A stretch of DNA of 64,000 nt from Jaltomata sinuosa (taxonomy: Eukaryota > Streptophyta > Magnoliopsida > Solanales > Solanaceae): the NCBI GenBank assembly GCA_003996215.1, contig QJPP01004107.1, positions 186,001-250,000 on the forward strand. Reading direction: 5' to 3'. The notes under the pieces are model-generated. The model saw only the letters and a program-made list of their open reading frames with translations. It searched no databases and was not told the origin of the DNA. The position numbers and the translations under genes were made by a program. Below are positions 48,739-60,681 of this stretch, piece after piece. Position 1 is the stretch's first letter. Each line of letters starts with the position of its first letter.

Positions 48739-49909
48739 AGCTGCTGGAGATTATTTGTTTTTTCTTTTCACGTTACGTAATGGGTGGTGTTTCCAATGTA
48801 TCTGAAAAGGTTTGGTTTTGAGTTAATTTTCTGTTATGCTTTTGTTTAGTCATAGTTTAATATGAATTATATCTTGATGACTTGTGATTTGAGCTACCAT
48901 AATTAAATTAAAGTCTTTGATAAAATCCGGAAGGATGTCTGTTTTCATTCTAATCTTCCTTTAGAATTTCAGCTTCCTTGTTTTCTTTTTAAAAAAATCT
49001 TCGAGTGTCTGATCTCAACTTGCACAAGTTCTACATAATTTAATGCATAGCATTATGAGGTATATTCATATTTTGATAACACAATATGGCTATTTTAGAA
49101 ACAAATATTTCAATATGAAGAAAAGTTTTTTTTTTTTGAAAAAAAACAAAGAATACTAGAAGCTAGAGATCTTAATTAAGAAGCATTTTTATTACCAAAT
49201 GAAAGGGGAATGGAATGATAAATAAATAGGATGTGGTAAGTCACTGGTCAACAAAACTATTTTATTTTATTTTTACTTCTTGCTAAAGCAATAAAATTGA
49301 TCGAGTCCAATTGATCAAACATGTTCAATCAATGTTAACTAATTTGGTTTCAAATAGATGGTGAGATAGGAAATTTAAAGGTTATTGCTTTTAGTTTGTT
49401 TGATGTGCTGGTATACGAAAATTTGAATATTACAAATTGATGTTATAGTTCTGTATGTTTTCTCGGAATTCTGCATCTAGTTTGTTCATTGTTTTTTCAC
49501 GTAGTTCTTGTACGTTTTATTTTCTTGAAAATTTACATATAATTTGTAGTACTTGAAATATTAGAAGTTATTTTGGGTGTGTCGTAATAATTATTGAAAT
49601 AATTCATTCTTTTGTATTAAAGAATTTGTACGGCCTAGACCATATATTTAAGGCCCGAGTAATTTAATACTATTAATGTGAGTAAGAGTGGGATGGAGTG
49701 CGAATTTATTCTAAACCCCATTGCATGAAGAAAAGAAAAGAGAGCAAAAACAAATTGTGAAGGAGCGAGACTCGTTGCGGATTAATCTAAAACTCGTTGC
49801 GAAAATGAGATCGGCTAAAGAGTTTGAAGAGAACGAACAAATGATCTCGAGTTTACAAGAGATAAACAAATACCTCTAACGCTAGACGAGCTTCAGGTAT
49901 GATAAAATA

Positions 49910-49944
<35 letters not shown>

Positions 49945-50489
49945 TAAAAATAAAATCTCATTTCGATCAAGAATGCGGCTACGCATCTTTTTCTTGAGAT
50001 GCTTTAAAATAAATAAATAATTTAAATAAAAATAAACTTCAAGGATGCGGTTACGCACCTTGGCCAAATGGCCAAATAATTAATAATTAATTCTCATTAA
50101 CTTAGACCAAGAATGCCACTACGCATCTAAGTTAGGACCAATAAAAATTCAACAAGTAAAGAGGCGAGCAAACCATGACTTGTAATACAATTTATCCAAA
50201 AAATAATTTAAGCTAAGTATGAGTCAATAAAAGCGACCGTGCTAGAACCACGGGACTTGATGGGTGCCTCATACCTTCTTCTCGGTCAACAGAATTCCTT
50301 ATTCAGTTTTTTATTTTCGCTGACCAATATAAAGAGTCATTTCCTTTTGATTAAGGATTCAAAAAGGTGACTTGGACCACCATCAAAACTCAATTCCAAG
50401 TGACGACTCTGAATAAATGAATAAAATAATTTCTATTCAATATCGTCACTTTAATTGAAAAAACTCGATCATAAAAGGGCTGTGACATC

Positions 50490-50509
50490 TTTGGCGATTC
50501 TGCTGGGGA
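50490..50509 (+). other. Primer-binding site of the left Tat-like element
   Basis: TTTGGCGATTCTGCTGGGGA two bases after the LTR. This TGGCGACTC..TGGGGA type is common in Tat/Ogre elements, usually assigned to tRNA-Arg; I am less sure of the tRNA. Confidence 0.6.
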
Positions 50510-51340
50510 TAACCAGAATTCTAGCTTTATGATATTGACTTGTACTTGCTTTAATTGTTTGGATATATTGTGAATGCTGGCTTAATGTGCTACTTGCTGC
50601 TCATTTATCGCTTTGATATTATTGAACTGTACTATAAACTGTCTTCTCCCACGCACCCTCTTCTGAATCTCTGAGAACATTTCACACACGATCACAGGAA
50701 TGCAGTTATGCATTCGACCTTCTTTTGAGATAAAATCGGAGTGCCTTGACACCTGGTGAATGATTATTAGTCATGCATGTTAGGCAAGATTTGAACAAGC
50801 TACAAAGTCGGAATAACACTTCTACCGATAAGTTGCCCCTCCCTGGCTCGAGTGTCCGCTCGAGTAAGCCAGTCTAGATACCTATCTCCATCAGGTTTAA
50901 ACCTAGCAAGAACTATGCTTATCTGCATTATTTGTATTTGGCTTAGTGAGACTCTGTGCCGAGTCTGTCTAGGACAGGTACCCTCTTTTGAGATCAACAT
51001 GTGCATTCTATGTGCTATTTGTAACGTTATACAGACGTCTTGATGATTGTTGATCGGCTTTAGCATAATTAGCAAAACAAAAGAGAAAGTATTCCTCTGA
51101 GTTCATGCCCATTTTTCTTAAACTCTAAATTTGTTTGGGTCTTATTTTATTTTATTTAATAATAAAAAAGAAGTTTTTACTTTCAATTAGCAAAAAAAAA
51201 TTCACAAAAGAGTTTCTATTTTATTTTTATTTTCTTTTGTATAATTCGTAAAAAGAAAATAAAAAAAAAATCTTTCATCATTTTTTTACCAAAAAATAGT
51301 TGTATCTTTCAACCAGGCATCATTTTTCAAATTTTTTTTA
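50510..51340 (+). other. Leader region of the left Tat-like element
   Basis: Non-coding; AT-rich after 51060. No feature recognised. Confidence 0.45.
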
Positions 51341-51349
51341 TCTGTTCAG

Positions 51350-51835
51350 TCTGGACGAACTACGCACACCTGATTCTCAACATAATGAGATATGTAGGCA
51401 GCCTCCTCGAGTTCGCTAATCTTATAAAAAAAATTAATTAATTTTTTAATCTTTATTGAAAAATCCACAAAGGAAAAACAAGTTTTTTATATCCTTTTTC
51501 AAAAAAAAAAAATTAATTTTTTTTATTCCTTATTCAATTTTTTTTAAAAGGTCAAATTTTTCTGCTAGTTCGAACGAACTATGCACACCTGATTTTTATT
51601 TCGGTGAGATACGTAGACAATCTTCCTTGGGTTCGATGCTCTTTATTCAAAAAATCAAAAAAAAAATTCAATCTTTATTCAAAAAAAAAAGTTTATATCT
51701 TTATTCAAAAAAAAAAAGATTCTTTATTCTAAAATTAAAAAAAAAGTTACTTCATATTTCAAGTTTCTGAACTACGTCTGACCTGATTCTTGTTTCAACA
51801 AGATACACTTTTTTTTGGGTTCAATTCCCTTTAAA
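51350..51835 (+). repeat. Hairpin boxes in the left Tat-like element
   Basis: Three boxes (about 51355-51415, 51570-51640, 51770-51830) read GAACTAC, CACACCTGATTCT, a short hairpin, then GATACGTAGGCAGCC and GGGTTCG. Stems are TCTCA/TGAGA at 51375-51390 and TCTTGTT/AACAAGA at 51788-51803; the middle box is decayed. The reverse complement recurs in the right element. Confidence 0.7.
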
Positions 51836-52029
51836 AAATAAAAAATAATAATCTCTTGACTTGGTTGATACCGACACTTAGAGGTGTGCATGAGAAAAAA
51901 ATATAAATATTAAATTACTCGACATGATGAAGTCGATCAACTTTATTGTGAACTATAAATTCTTTTGGTATCTCTTAATTGTACCTAAGTGACACTTGAG
52001 AAATTCTCTTATTTAAAGTCAGGGTTAAA

Positions 52030-53060
52030 ATAAATCTGACCTCGTTGTTTCATGTGCATTGCAAGGTGAGCTTTCGGTTGAAGATTCAATCACATAACTC
52101 TGTTGACCTAGAATTTGGCCTGAATGTTTATTGAGGCAAAATTTTGAGTAACATTTAACTTGAGAAAGAATCATAGGTTTTCTTTGACCCGATTGTACCT
52201 TTAAAACCTACCGAATAACATGTAATCCCTAGACCTCTCCTTTTGAGCTTAAAAGTCCTTTTATTGGATAATTAAATTTTAGCCCATATATTTTTTAGTG
52301 CATAAATGCGCTACTCTTTTTTTGGCCCCACCTCCATGAGCGCACTAAAAAAGAATAAAGTTTGATGACAATACGAGAAGGTGAAGAATATGAAGGAAAA
52401 AAAAACTCCAAAAGGAGAAAAATTCAAAAGAAGAAAAAAAAAGTCAAAGAAAAATAAAAAGAAGCATCAAAGCAAATGAAGATCAAGTGCGAAAATAAAA
52501 AATATTTAGTGCATAGTGCAATGCTTAAGGAGGGAATAGTCATTCAATTCGAAATAAATATCCTACCTATCCCAAGCCTACATTACAAGCCAATAATAAG
52601 TCCTATTTGATCCTATTCTGAAAGTTCTCATATTGGTGGATACTTACATGAGGGTCAAGCATATGGTGTCTCAGTTGCATATATTGAATATCTTTCTGAG
52701 TGTGAGTGACTTCTCGAACGTTCGAAGATTTAAATGCTTTTATTTGAGTGTGACATAGGACTTTGTTTATGGTAAAGGCACTTGAAACATGAGGATAGAA
52801 ATATTTCTAAACTCTTGATTAGAGCAAGATGAACAAATCTTGTCAATACTTAAGTATGTTTGAAGTACCATTTGAAACTATAAGAATTACTTTTAAGTTT
52901 ACTCCGACTTTATCTGAAAGTTATTGATGGTATCACATGCATAATACTAATTGTTGGTATCAACTGAAGTCAAGACATGTTCAACCAATGAATTAATTTT
53001 TCTCTACTCATTTTTCAACATTTCCTTTGTAAAAAATACTCTTGAAAAAGATTTTTTTTT
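52030..53060 (+). other. Shared 3' module in the left Tat-like element
   Basis: Non-coding. It carries CTAGAATTTGGCCTGAATG (about 52110), GGTTTTCTTTGACCCGATTG (about 52175), CCAAGCCTACATTACAAGCC (about 52573), GGTGGATACTTACATGAGGG (about 52635) and GAGTGTGAGTGAC (about 52697), in the same order as in the right element's reverse strand and as in weaker copies in the outer and inner elements. Confidence 0.7.
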
Positions 53061-53239
53061 TTTGTGTTTTTGTATGAACTATGTTTAACTTAATTTTTGC
53101 AATGAAAAAATGCATAGGCAGTCCTATAACAGGGCTCAATCTTACTAAACAAAAGTTTCATATTCCCAAAAAAATGAAAAGAACTGGGGCATTTTATTAT
53201 TATTATTATTATTTTAGTTTTGTCTTATTTATATATATA

Positions 53240-54868
53240 CTAGTCTTTGAGTACGCGCGTGTACCTTATCTCAATGAATCTAAAAATTTAAGGATTTTCA
53301 TAAATATTATATTGAAAAATTATGTTTGAGTTTTAATTAATTCTCCCTAAATTAAACAAGAACAAAATAGAAGAAAAAAATAGTCTGAATAAGTTAGCAA
53401 TAGTAACAGTAAAACGGCTCATAACTAACTCAATCATGTGGATGAGAAATGGATACTTCTAGGCTCTAGCATCCTAAAAGCCTAGTGTTGAAAAATAAAA
53501 TTCAATTAGATTGACACGAATTCTAAGTTTATACTCTATGAACGAAATAATCAATTTGTGTAAATAAGACATTTATAACAATTTTTGGTAACAAAAGAAA
53601 CTTATTTCAATAGGTAAAACATTTTCTTAGAACATATTTCTCCATAAAAGACACCACAATTTGAACTGCAATTATAAAGAGAAGAGTTAGTTGAGATACA
53701 AAAAGAACTCTACACCAAAAGGTAGACAAAAAAGGATGTAAAACAACATTATAAAAACGAATGGTTATCATTATTCGATCTCCTTATAAAATTTGTAGAA
53801 ATCGAATTATAACACATCGCAATAATTTAAACAAAATTAATCTAGTGCTCTACTACATAAATACCAGCCACTCATTTCTATCAACATTGTAAAACATATA
53901 TAGAATCTATTAAACAAATTCTTTTAATAAGATAAATGTTATTTATCAAGTAAACGTTTAAAAGTAACTCAGCGTCTTGACTTGAGTTTTGTCTTATAAT
54001 TGAAAGACTAGACTCCTTTGTATGGTCAAAATTGCAACAACGGAAGTGGTGAACATACAAGAAAAACAAAAAAAAGTTGTAGAAGAGAAGCTAAACGCGG
54101 AAGAAGAAACAACCTGAATAGAAAATGCATTTCATGAATATTTTAGCTCCATTCCCAGTCTCGCAGTAAAGTACCAATCTCTTGTAAATATTTTAGCTCC
54201 ATCCCCAGTAAAGTATCAATCTCTTGTTTTTTTAGTTTAGCCACATTTTTATTTGTAGTGACCATCAAATAAAAGATGGATGTGAAGATTTAATTGCCTT
54301 TTATAGGTCACTTTAAATAAGGGACTTTAGGTAAAAGAAGGTGAAAAGAACCAAGTTATTAAATACAATTGAGCAAAAAAAACCCATCAATTTCCTACTC
54401 CTAAATTAACCCACGATTTAGGCCTTAATTTCCTACTCCTAAAGAAACATTCATCTGCTTCTTGATAATTATATTAATGATCCTAAATAGGGGACTTTAA
54501 TATGGGTAGTTAAAGAGAATCAAGTTAATTAGACGTTTTTGGAGTTGCACTAAATGGTGAAATGTTTAAGTTTAGGTGTGGGAGAAGCCAAAAGACTTTG
54601 GTAGTTATGAGTCCTTTTTTTATATTTTTGTAAAATTCTAATTTAAATTATATTATTAGTATACTTTTCCGAAGGGTAAAAAAGTATATCAACTTTGGAT
54701 GAATATTTTGGTAGTTTAACTTTATACTTGAGGACTTTTCACTTTTAAGAGGCAAAATAATCTGTCAATCTTTGTATTTAATTAATTAGATGTTTTATAA
54801 CATTTTGATTTACAACATGGGCAAAATTATAATCCAACTTTGAAGGTAGGAGGTTCCCACTTTTAGTA
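53240..54868 (-). mobile_element. Probable non-autonomous Helitron, reverse strand
   Basis: The 3' end on the reverse strand is the hairpin GTACACGCGCGTAC (53264-53251), 7 bp, CTAG (53243-53240), then T. The likely 5' end near 54868 reads TTATACTAAAAGTGGGAACCTCC, a decayed form of the TCTATACTA..AAAAGTG end seen at 43846. No gene inside. A second such 5'-end-like sequence lies near 55090. Confidence 0.45.
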
Positions 54869-55937
54869 TAAAATATGATAATATAATATGATGACATGAT
54901 TTAAATACTATTATTAAATTTGATATTTAATTATAATTAATTTAATGAAGTCAAAAAGTCATTACACATTCATGTAATTTAAATGATATTATTTAATATT
55001 TAAATAATTAGATATTTTATAACATTTTAATTTATTATAAGGGTAAAATCGTAATCTAACTTTGAAGTTAGGAGCTTTCCACTATTAATATAACTATTTT
55101 AAACATTTAAGTTATTAAGAAAGTTATATTTACTAAAATTTAATCGTGTATATTATTTTAAATGTTTATATAGAGTTATAAGACAATTATTTGAAGTATT
55201 GAATTTTTTTGTTAGTTTAGTAAGATTAGAATGTTTTGAAAATATGTATAAAATTTTAAATGATGTTATAAGACATGAAATGATTATATTGAAAACTGTC
55301 CAAAGCAATAATAATAAAATAATATATTTAATATATATAAATCTTATATGTTGGTGTATATTGTCTTTTATTATTTAAAATTAACTTTATCATATTTAAA
55401 AACTATCATTACCAATATTAATTATGACATGAGTGTTAATAGCGCATTTTAGATTATATCTTGATAGCATATGACCCATTATACTTATACGGTGCCTACA
55501 ATAATATTTAAGAAAAATAAAATGATAAATCCTTATAAATATTCGTCATACCTTAGTAATCACGATTGAACCTAAATTTTTTTATTAAATTTATGTGTCA
55601 AATTGTCAATTCAGATACAACATAATCAATATATTCTTATTATAAAGCTCCAGATCTTATCAAAATGAAAATTTAGAAGCAAAATTGTGTGGACCTTATA
55701 AATATTCTTGACGTACTCTTAATAGTATTTGCATCATATATATAACTTCTCGAATGAGGTTCACCTTTTTCTTATTGTACACGAAGTTTCGAATGTTCTT
55801 CATCAGAAAAATACACTATAATTAATATGTCAATTACAATAAATGACAAAATTAACATATATAATTATTATTTTGCAAAAATCTAAGAAAAAAAATGGAT
55901 ATGATGGTACCTAAACACACTCAAGGAACCTAACAAC
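54869..55937. other. AT-rich spacer
   Basis: No gene. Around 55030-55100 a second Helitron-5'-end-like sequence (TAGGAGCTTTCCACTATTAATATA on the plus strand) is visible; nothing else recognised. Confidence 0.45.
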
Positions 55938-57659
55938 TGTCATGCCCTATTTTTTACCAAGGTTAGATAAAACACAACTTATGGACTCTAAAAGAATTTT
56001 TATTATGTACAGAGTCACCACCCAATTTTTTAAGGAAAATAAGGAAACCTATTTTTTATTATTGACATGTATGACTCGCATTTTAATCTGCGAAAAACCA
56101 TTTGAGATTCTAGGTAAGGGTTCAAGTTATTCCGAAGGGAAGGTGTTAGGCATCCTTCGGAATCCACAAATGTGGTACCTGACTAAACTTAATTTTTAAA
56201 GAGAGAGGAGGTAAAACATCATTTTTGTAAAAAAGTATAAATATGAACAGAGAAAATATATGTATACAAGTTTAAAATATGTGCCTAAGAGTATGAAAAA
56301 TGTACTTTTATATGTATGAGAAAATTTATATGTATGAAAATTTATATGTAAGAAAGTATACAAAAGAGTGTAACAGAATGTATATTGTTAATATGAAAAG
56401 TATGTAAATATGTAAATATAAGTAGATACTATTACGAAATATATATAAAGAAAATGTGTAAGTAATGTATGTTAAATACATTGAGCAAAGAATGTAAAAG
56501 GAGCATTGAAAAGATTGTACAATAATTACATCGATTGACTTGCGTTTTTTTATTATGTAAATATTGTTTCACTTTTGCAAGAAAAAATGAGTTTAAGAAT
56601 GAGAAAGGAATATTAGTTTAAAAGTGTTTTTAACAAAAGAATGTGTAAAAGGATTATTTGTAAAGTTTAAGTAAACTAATTAGAAGGAAAAGAAAAGAAA
56701 AGACGTCCTAATGTTTGCGTAACGTAAAAAATATGAATTAATTAACTTAAGTATCTAAGTTAAATTAATTTGTTTATAAAAGTATTTACGACTTAAAGTT
56801 TTGCCTAAGCGCGTAAAAATAGATAAGTAAATAAAGGGACACTCCCACCCGACACCCCAAAAGTAAAGTTTTCACTATATTTTAGTTTTTGTACAATTAC
56901 AAGAATTACAAAAATATAAATAAAGCGATGAATTTTGAAGAGAGACTTTCAAACCCCTTTTAATTGTCATCTTCGGAAGTATCTTCACGTACATGTATAA
57001 ACACTTAGTAAACAAATTAATAACAAATAAATATTTACCCAAATAAGTTAAAGAAATACATATATGTATGTAAATATAAGGAAAATAGAATTTATTATAG
57101 TATGGGCTCGGATATGTAGTTGTACTAAGTTTTAGATACGACATGGCTGCGAAACATCGGTTGGCCACCCGAGATCACCTCGCCAAGATACGAATCATAA
57201 AACTTTTTATTTTGTCTTTGTAATATTGAGATTTCGTCATCGCCCAAACTTATTTTTTCGCTACGTATGTATATATGTATCCGTCTTTATTATTGTGGAG
57301 GCCTCAAAATCGACGGGAAATTTTTCATTGGCCAATGCAGTGTAGTATTTGTTCGATATCAGTGTAATATCAAAAATAGTAAAGAGCAAGGACAAAATCG
57401 TCCAAACAGCCCCAAAATCGGCTAAACAGTACCGAGCAAACACCCAATCTCCGGAGTAAATTTTCCGGGTGAAAAATGGCACAAAAGCAACAAAAATAAT
57501 CCTAAGACAGCAACAAAATACAGGAGCAACACAGAGATAAACATAAGTAGCCGGAAAACACCCGCCGCCGCCTGGAACAACCAAATATTTCGTGTAAATT
57601 CGTCAGCCAGATACAAACATTTAGAAGCAAAATAACATAGCACAACAATAAAGGTCTGA

Positions 57660-58085
57660 AAAAATGGAGCTCGCCGGAGAAATAATAACTCCGGCCAGAT
57701 CTGCAAAACAAATACACAATAACATATTATCTCAACAAAATCCAGTCAGTCGGAGGGATTTTTCTCCGGTCAGATCTGAGAGATCCGGCCAAGGAGAAGA
57801 AAAGGTGGGGATTGTGGAGTTGAGGGAGCTTTCCGGCCGTGTGGTGGTGGCTCGCCGGTCATCACCTCCGGCGAGGCAACGACGGAAAGGGGAGAGCGGG
57901 AGAGAGGGAGCAGGCGTTGGTGGTGGTGGAGTTCTCCGGCGTTGTGAGTTCGCCGGAGTTCCAAGGGTCATGGGGTGGTGACCCGTCGGGAGCTCGCCGG
58001 TCATCACCTCCGGCGGAGCAACGGAGAGGAGAGAGCAGTGAGAATGAGAGAGGAGTTAGAGGGAGAGAAAATAGAGAAATCTGAA
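57660..58085 (-). other. GC-rich leader of the right LTR
   Basis: CG-rich (GCCGG, CTCGCCGG) in an AT-rich window, downstream of the TATA box. A 24-bp word occurs twice exactly, at 57850-57873 and 57992-58015. Frames open on both strands follow from composition; none looks like a protein. Confidence 0.55.
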
Positions 58086-58151
58086 AAAATAATTGTGTCT
58101 GTAGTGTGTGTGTGTGTTGTTCCCCTAAATAACAAATGCCCCCTCCCCTTT

Positions 58152-58159
58152 TATTTATA
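58152..58159 (-). promoter_or_regulatory. TATA box of the right LTR
   Basis: Reverse strand TATAAATA in GTATTATAAATAAAAGG; transcription would start near 58125. Confidence 0.55.
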
Positions 58160-58245
58160 ATACAAAACAAAACCCCCCTTTGTCCAAAAAATAAAAGACT
58201 AATCCCTTTTATTTTTTGGTTATTATCCGATAGATTATTTACGCT

Positions 58246-58455
58246 ATTAACCAATGTATAAAGTTTATTAACCGATGGACGATAGCCCTAATCAGTCATG
58301 TCAAATGTCACCTTTATTAAAGGTGACAAGACCTTGACTTGACCCAATTTATTAACCAATGCACAAGGTTATTAACTAGAGGACGATAGTCATATTCAGT
58401 CATGTCAAATGTCACCTTTATTAAAGGTGACAAGACCTTGACTTGACTGATTTGT
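58246..58455 (-). repeat. About 105-bp tandem duplication with a palindrome, in U3
   Basis: Units start at 58246 and 58351. Each includes a 23-bp inverted repeat with 11-bp arms around one central base (58306-58328 and 58410-58432; arm TGTCACCTTTA) and a following ACCTTGACTTGAC. It lies about 90-300 bp upstream of the TATA box. Confidence 0.8.
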
Positions 58456-58889
58456 TGCTCTGCGTATTAGAATTAATTGCTCCGACCTCTTGTGCTTGCG
58501 GAATGTATTAGAGAATATAAATAATGTACAAAAATGCGTGCATTGGTATGTGATTAAAAAATAAAATAAAATGTAATGTGTTTTAAATAATTGAAATTGT
58601 AGTATTTATATTGTGTACGTGTGCGGATGACTTGTAAAAAATATTGCGATTATCAAAATTGTATAATGACAATAAATTGATAAAATCCTAATATTTACAA
58701 AATAAAGGATAATTATCAATAAATAAAAATATATCAATAAATTGATAAAATTCCTAAAATAAGGATGATTATCAATAAATTATTATATTTCATGAAAAAT
58801 GTGTAAAAAATGTATTTTGTGCTCTTTAACGATCAGGAAACCTGAAGACGTTAATTTTAAGCACGGAGAGCCAAAATTGGGTGTCAACA

Positions 58890-58903
58890 GTTTGCCCCTT
58901 TTC
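58890..58903 (-). other. Polypurine tract of the right element
   Basis: Reverse strand AAAAGGGGCAAAC abuts the LTR start TGTTGACACC. Confidence 0.75.
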
Positions 58904-59250
58904 GACTAAAGATGATGTAAGAATCTTTGGGCGAAAACGTTGACATGAAGCCAATTTTGCTCGATAAAGAATTATGATGAAAATATGGCCGAACTCTGAT
59001 TTAGAGTTGCCTACATACCTCGAATTACACGAAGATCAGGCCAGGTGTAGTTCAAAAGTTGAGGCAAATTACCTCTTGTCCTATTGTTCGGGGTGGACGA
59101 CCCTGACAAAAAATAATTAAAGGAAAAGACTATTTGGGAACAGAAGCATTTACATATTCCCAATGTCTCTTTCAAGATTGCCCCAATGTTGAGCTGTGAG
59201 ACGCTGGGGATGCAAGATTGTATACTTGCTGGAAAAAAGAATGATTATGA

Positions 59251-59909
59251 TGCATGCTCCGGTTTGTGTGCCGGAGCTTTGAACGAAATGGAGTCTTGGG
59301 TTGTGTACCAAGATCTCAATGCATGCTCCGGTTTGTGTGCCGGAGCTTTGAATGAAATGGAGTCTTGGGTTGTGTACCAAGATCTCAATGCATGCTCCGG
59401 TTTGTGTGCCGGAGCTTTGAATGAAATGGAGTCTTGGGTTGTGTACCAAGATCTCAATGCATGCTCCGGTTTGTGTGCCGGAGCTTTGAATGAAATGGAG
59501 TCTTGGGTTGTGTACCAAGATCTCAATGCATGCTCCGGTTTGTGTGCCGGAGCTTTGAATGAAATGGAGTCTTGGGTTGTGTACCAAGATCTCAATGCAT
59601 GCTCCGGTTTGTGTGCCGGAGCGTTAATGAAATGGAGTCTTGGGTTGTGTACCAAGATCTCAATGCATGCTCCGGTTTGTGTGCCGGAGCTTTGAATGAA
59701 ATGGAGTCTTGGGTTGTGTACCAAGATCTCGATGCATGCTCCGGTTTGTGTGCCGAAGCTTTAATGAAATGGAGTCTTGGGTTGTGTACCAAGATCTCCA
59801 TGTATGCTCCGGTTTGTGTGCCGAAGCTTTAATAATGAAATGGAGTCTTGGGTTGTGTACCAAGATCTCGATGCATGCTCCGGTTTGTGTGCCGGAGCGT
59901 TAATGAATA
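59251..59909. repeat. 69-bp tandem array, ten units
   Basis: Units begin at 59251, 59320, 59389, 59458, 59527, 59596, 59664, 59733, 59801 and 59872 (lengths 69, with 68 and 71 where indels occur). Each holds two hairpins: GCTCCGG-TTTGTGTG-CCGGAGC and TCTTGG-GTTGTGTA-CCAAGA. The first five intervals are almost identical; the last ones are diverged. Because 69 is a multiple of 3, long frames run through it on both strands, but they are not genes. Confidence 0.95.
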
Positions 59910-59985
59910 CCCGCATTAGAAGGTGGGCGCCTATAAAATGTACTGAATGTAAATACCCACATTAGAAGGTGGGCGCCTGTGAAGG
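59910..59985. repeat. Short direct repeat beside the 69-bp array
   Basis: AATACCCGCATTAGAAGG then GTGGGCGCCT, twice, about 45 bp apart (59906 and 59951; second copy CCCACATT). Confidence 0.7.
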
Positions 59986-60039
59986 AAGAAAACTTTTGAT
60001 TGATTTTTTTTTTTTTTTTTTTTTCTGGTTGTAAGAATG

Positions 60040-60634
60040 TTGAAAAGAAAATCATGTCTTGACTTTCAGTTGGTACCAACAATTAGTCTTATGCATAAGA
60101 ATTCCACCATCTTTCCCAGCTAACCGAGATTAACTTCGGGTAATTCCAATAGTTTCAAATGGTACCTCAGACGTACCTAAGTATCGACAAGATTTGTTCC
60201 TCTTGATTCAAACAAAGATTTTGAACTATACCTTTCCTCATGTTTCACGTGCCTCACCAAAAGAAAGTCCTATTCTTCACACATTTGAGTATTTTGATTT
60301 TAGGACATTTTGAGAAGTGCACTCACACTCAGAAGGATGTTCAATGCATGCGATTGTGATACCATAGGCTTGGCCTTCATGTAAGTATCCACTAATGTGA
60401 GAACACTTGAAATAGGATCATGTAGGGCTTTTATCAGCTTGTAATGTAGGCTTGGGGATGGGTAGGATATTATTTGGGATAAAAGTGACTAATCCTCCCT
60501 TGAGCATGCACTATATTTGTGCTTTGACATTTGTTGCATTTGGACGCTTGATCTTCTTTGTTTCGTAGTCCCTTTCTTTGAATTTGTATCGACTTCTTTT
60601 CGTTGTTGGAGTCCTTTTTCCCCTTTTGGAGTTC

Positions 60635-60681
<47 letters not shown>

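Larger units (their letters stand above)
44610..50487 (+). repeat. 5' LTR of the left Tat-like element, split by a hAT transposon
   Basis: Starts TGTAGACACGTG and ends GGGCTGTGACA; 2662 bp after removing 45523-48730 and one 8-bp duplication. It shares layout with the right LTR's 3' end (TGCCTCATACCTTC and GTGACGACTCTG words) but is a different subfamily. The part after the hAT (48739-50487) has no gene; it includes repeated AATGCGGCTACGCATCT-like words at 49974, 50043 and 50109 and an (AAT)n run at 49908-49940. Confidence 0.65.
44610..53239 (+). mobile_element. Left Tat/Ogre-like LTR element, non-coding remnant
   Basis: A 5' LTR (44610-50487, split by a hAT element) is followed by a primer site and about 2.7 kb of non-coding internal DNA, which then meets a Helitron at 53240. 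The internal part resembles the 3' non-coding region of the right Tat-like element (same landmarks in order), so the coding middle seems absent. No 3' LTR in the window. Confidence 0.65.
55938..58889 (-). repeat. 3' LTR of the right Tat-like element (2952 bp)
   Basis: The reverse strand begins TGTTGACACCCAATTTTGG and ends GGGCATGACA. From right to left: U3 with a tandem duplication, a TATA box at 58159, a GC-rich leader (58080-57660) and a long AT-rich tail with no gene. Confidence 0.75.

Noticed and set aside
57664..58254. Several frames on both strands in the GC-rich part of the right LTR
   Set aside because: Overlapping frames on both strands downstream of an LTR TATA box fit leader composition; no domain or codon pattern.
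59251..59909. CRISPR-like appearance of regularly spaced repeats
   Set aside because: There are no unique spacers; the full 69-bp unit repeats, and the setting is a plant LTR element.
59150..59965. Long open frames on both strands across the 69-bp array, looking like repeat proteins
   Set aside because: The unit length is a multiple of 3, so any stop-free frame is copied along the array. Frames on both strands and in several phases are equally open and indels of 1-2 bp break them.
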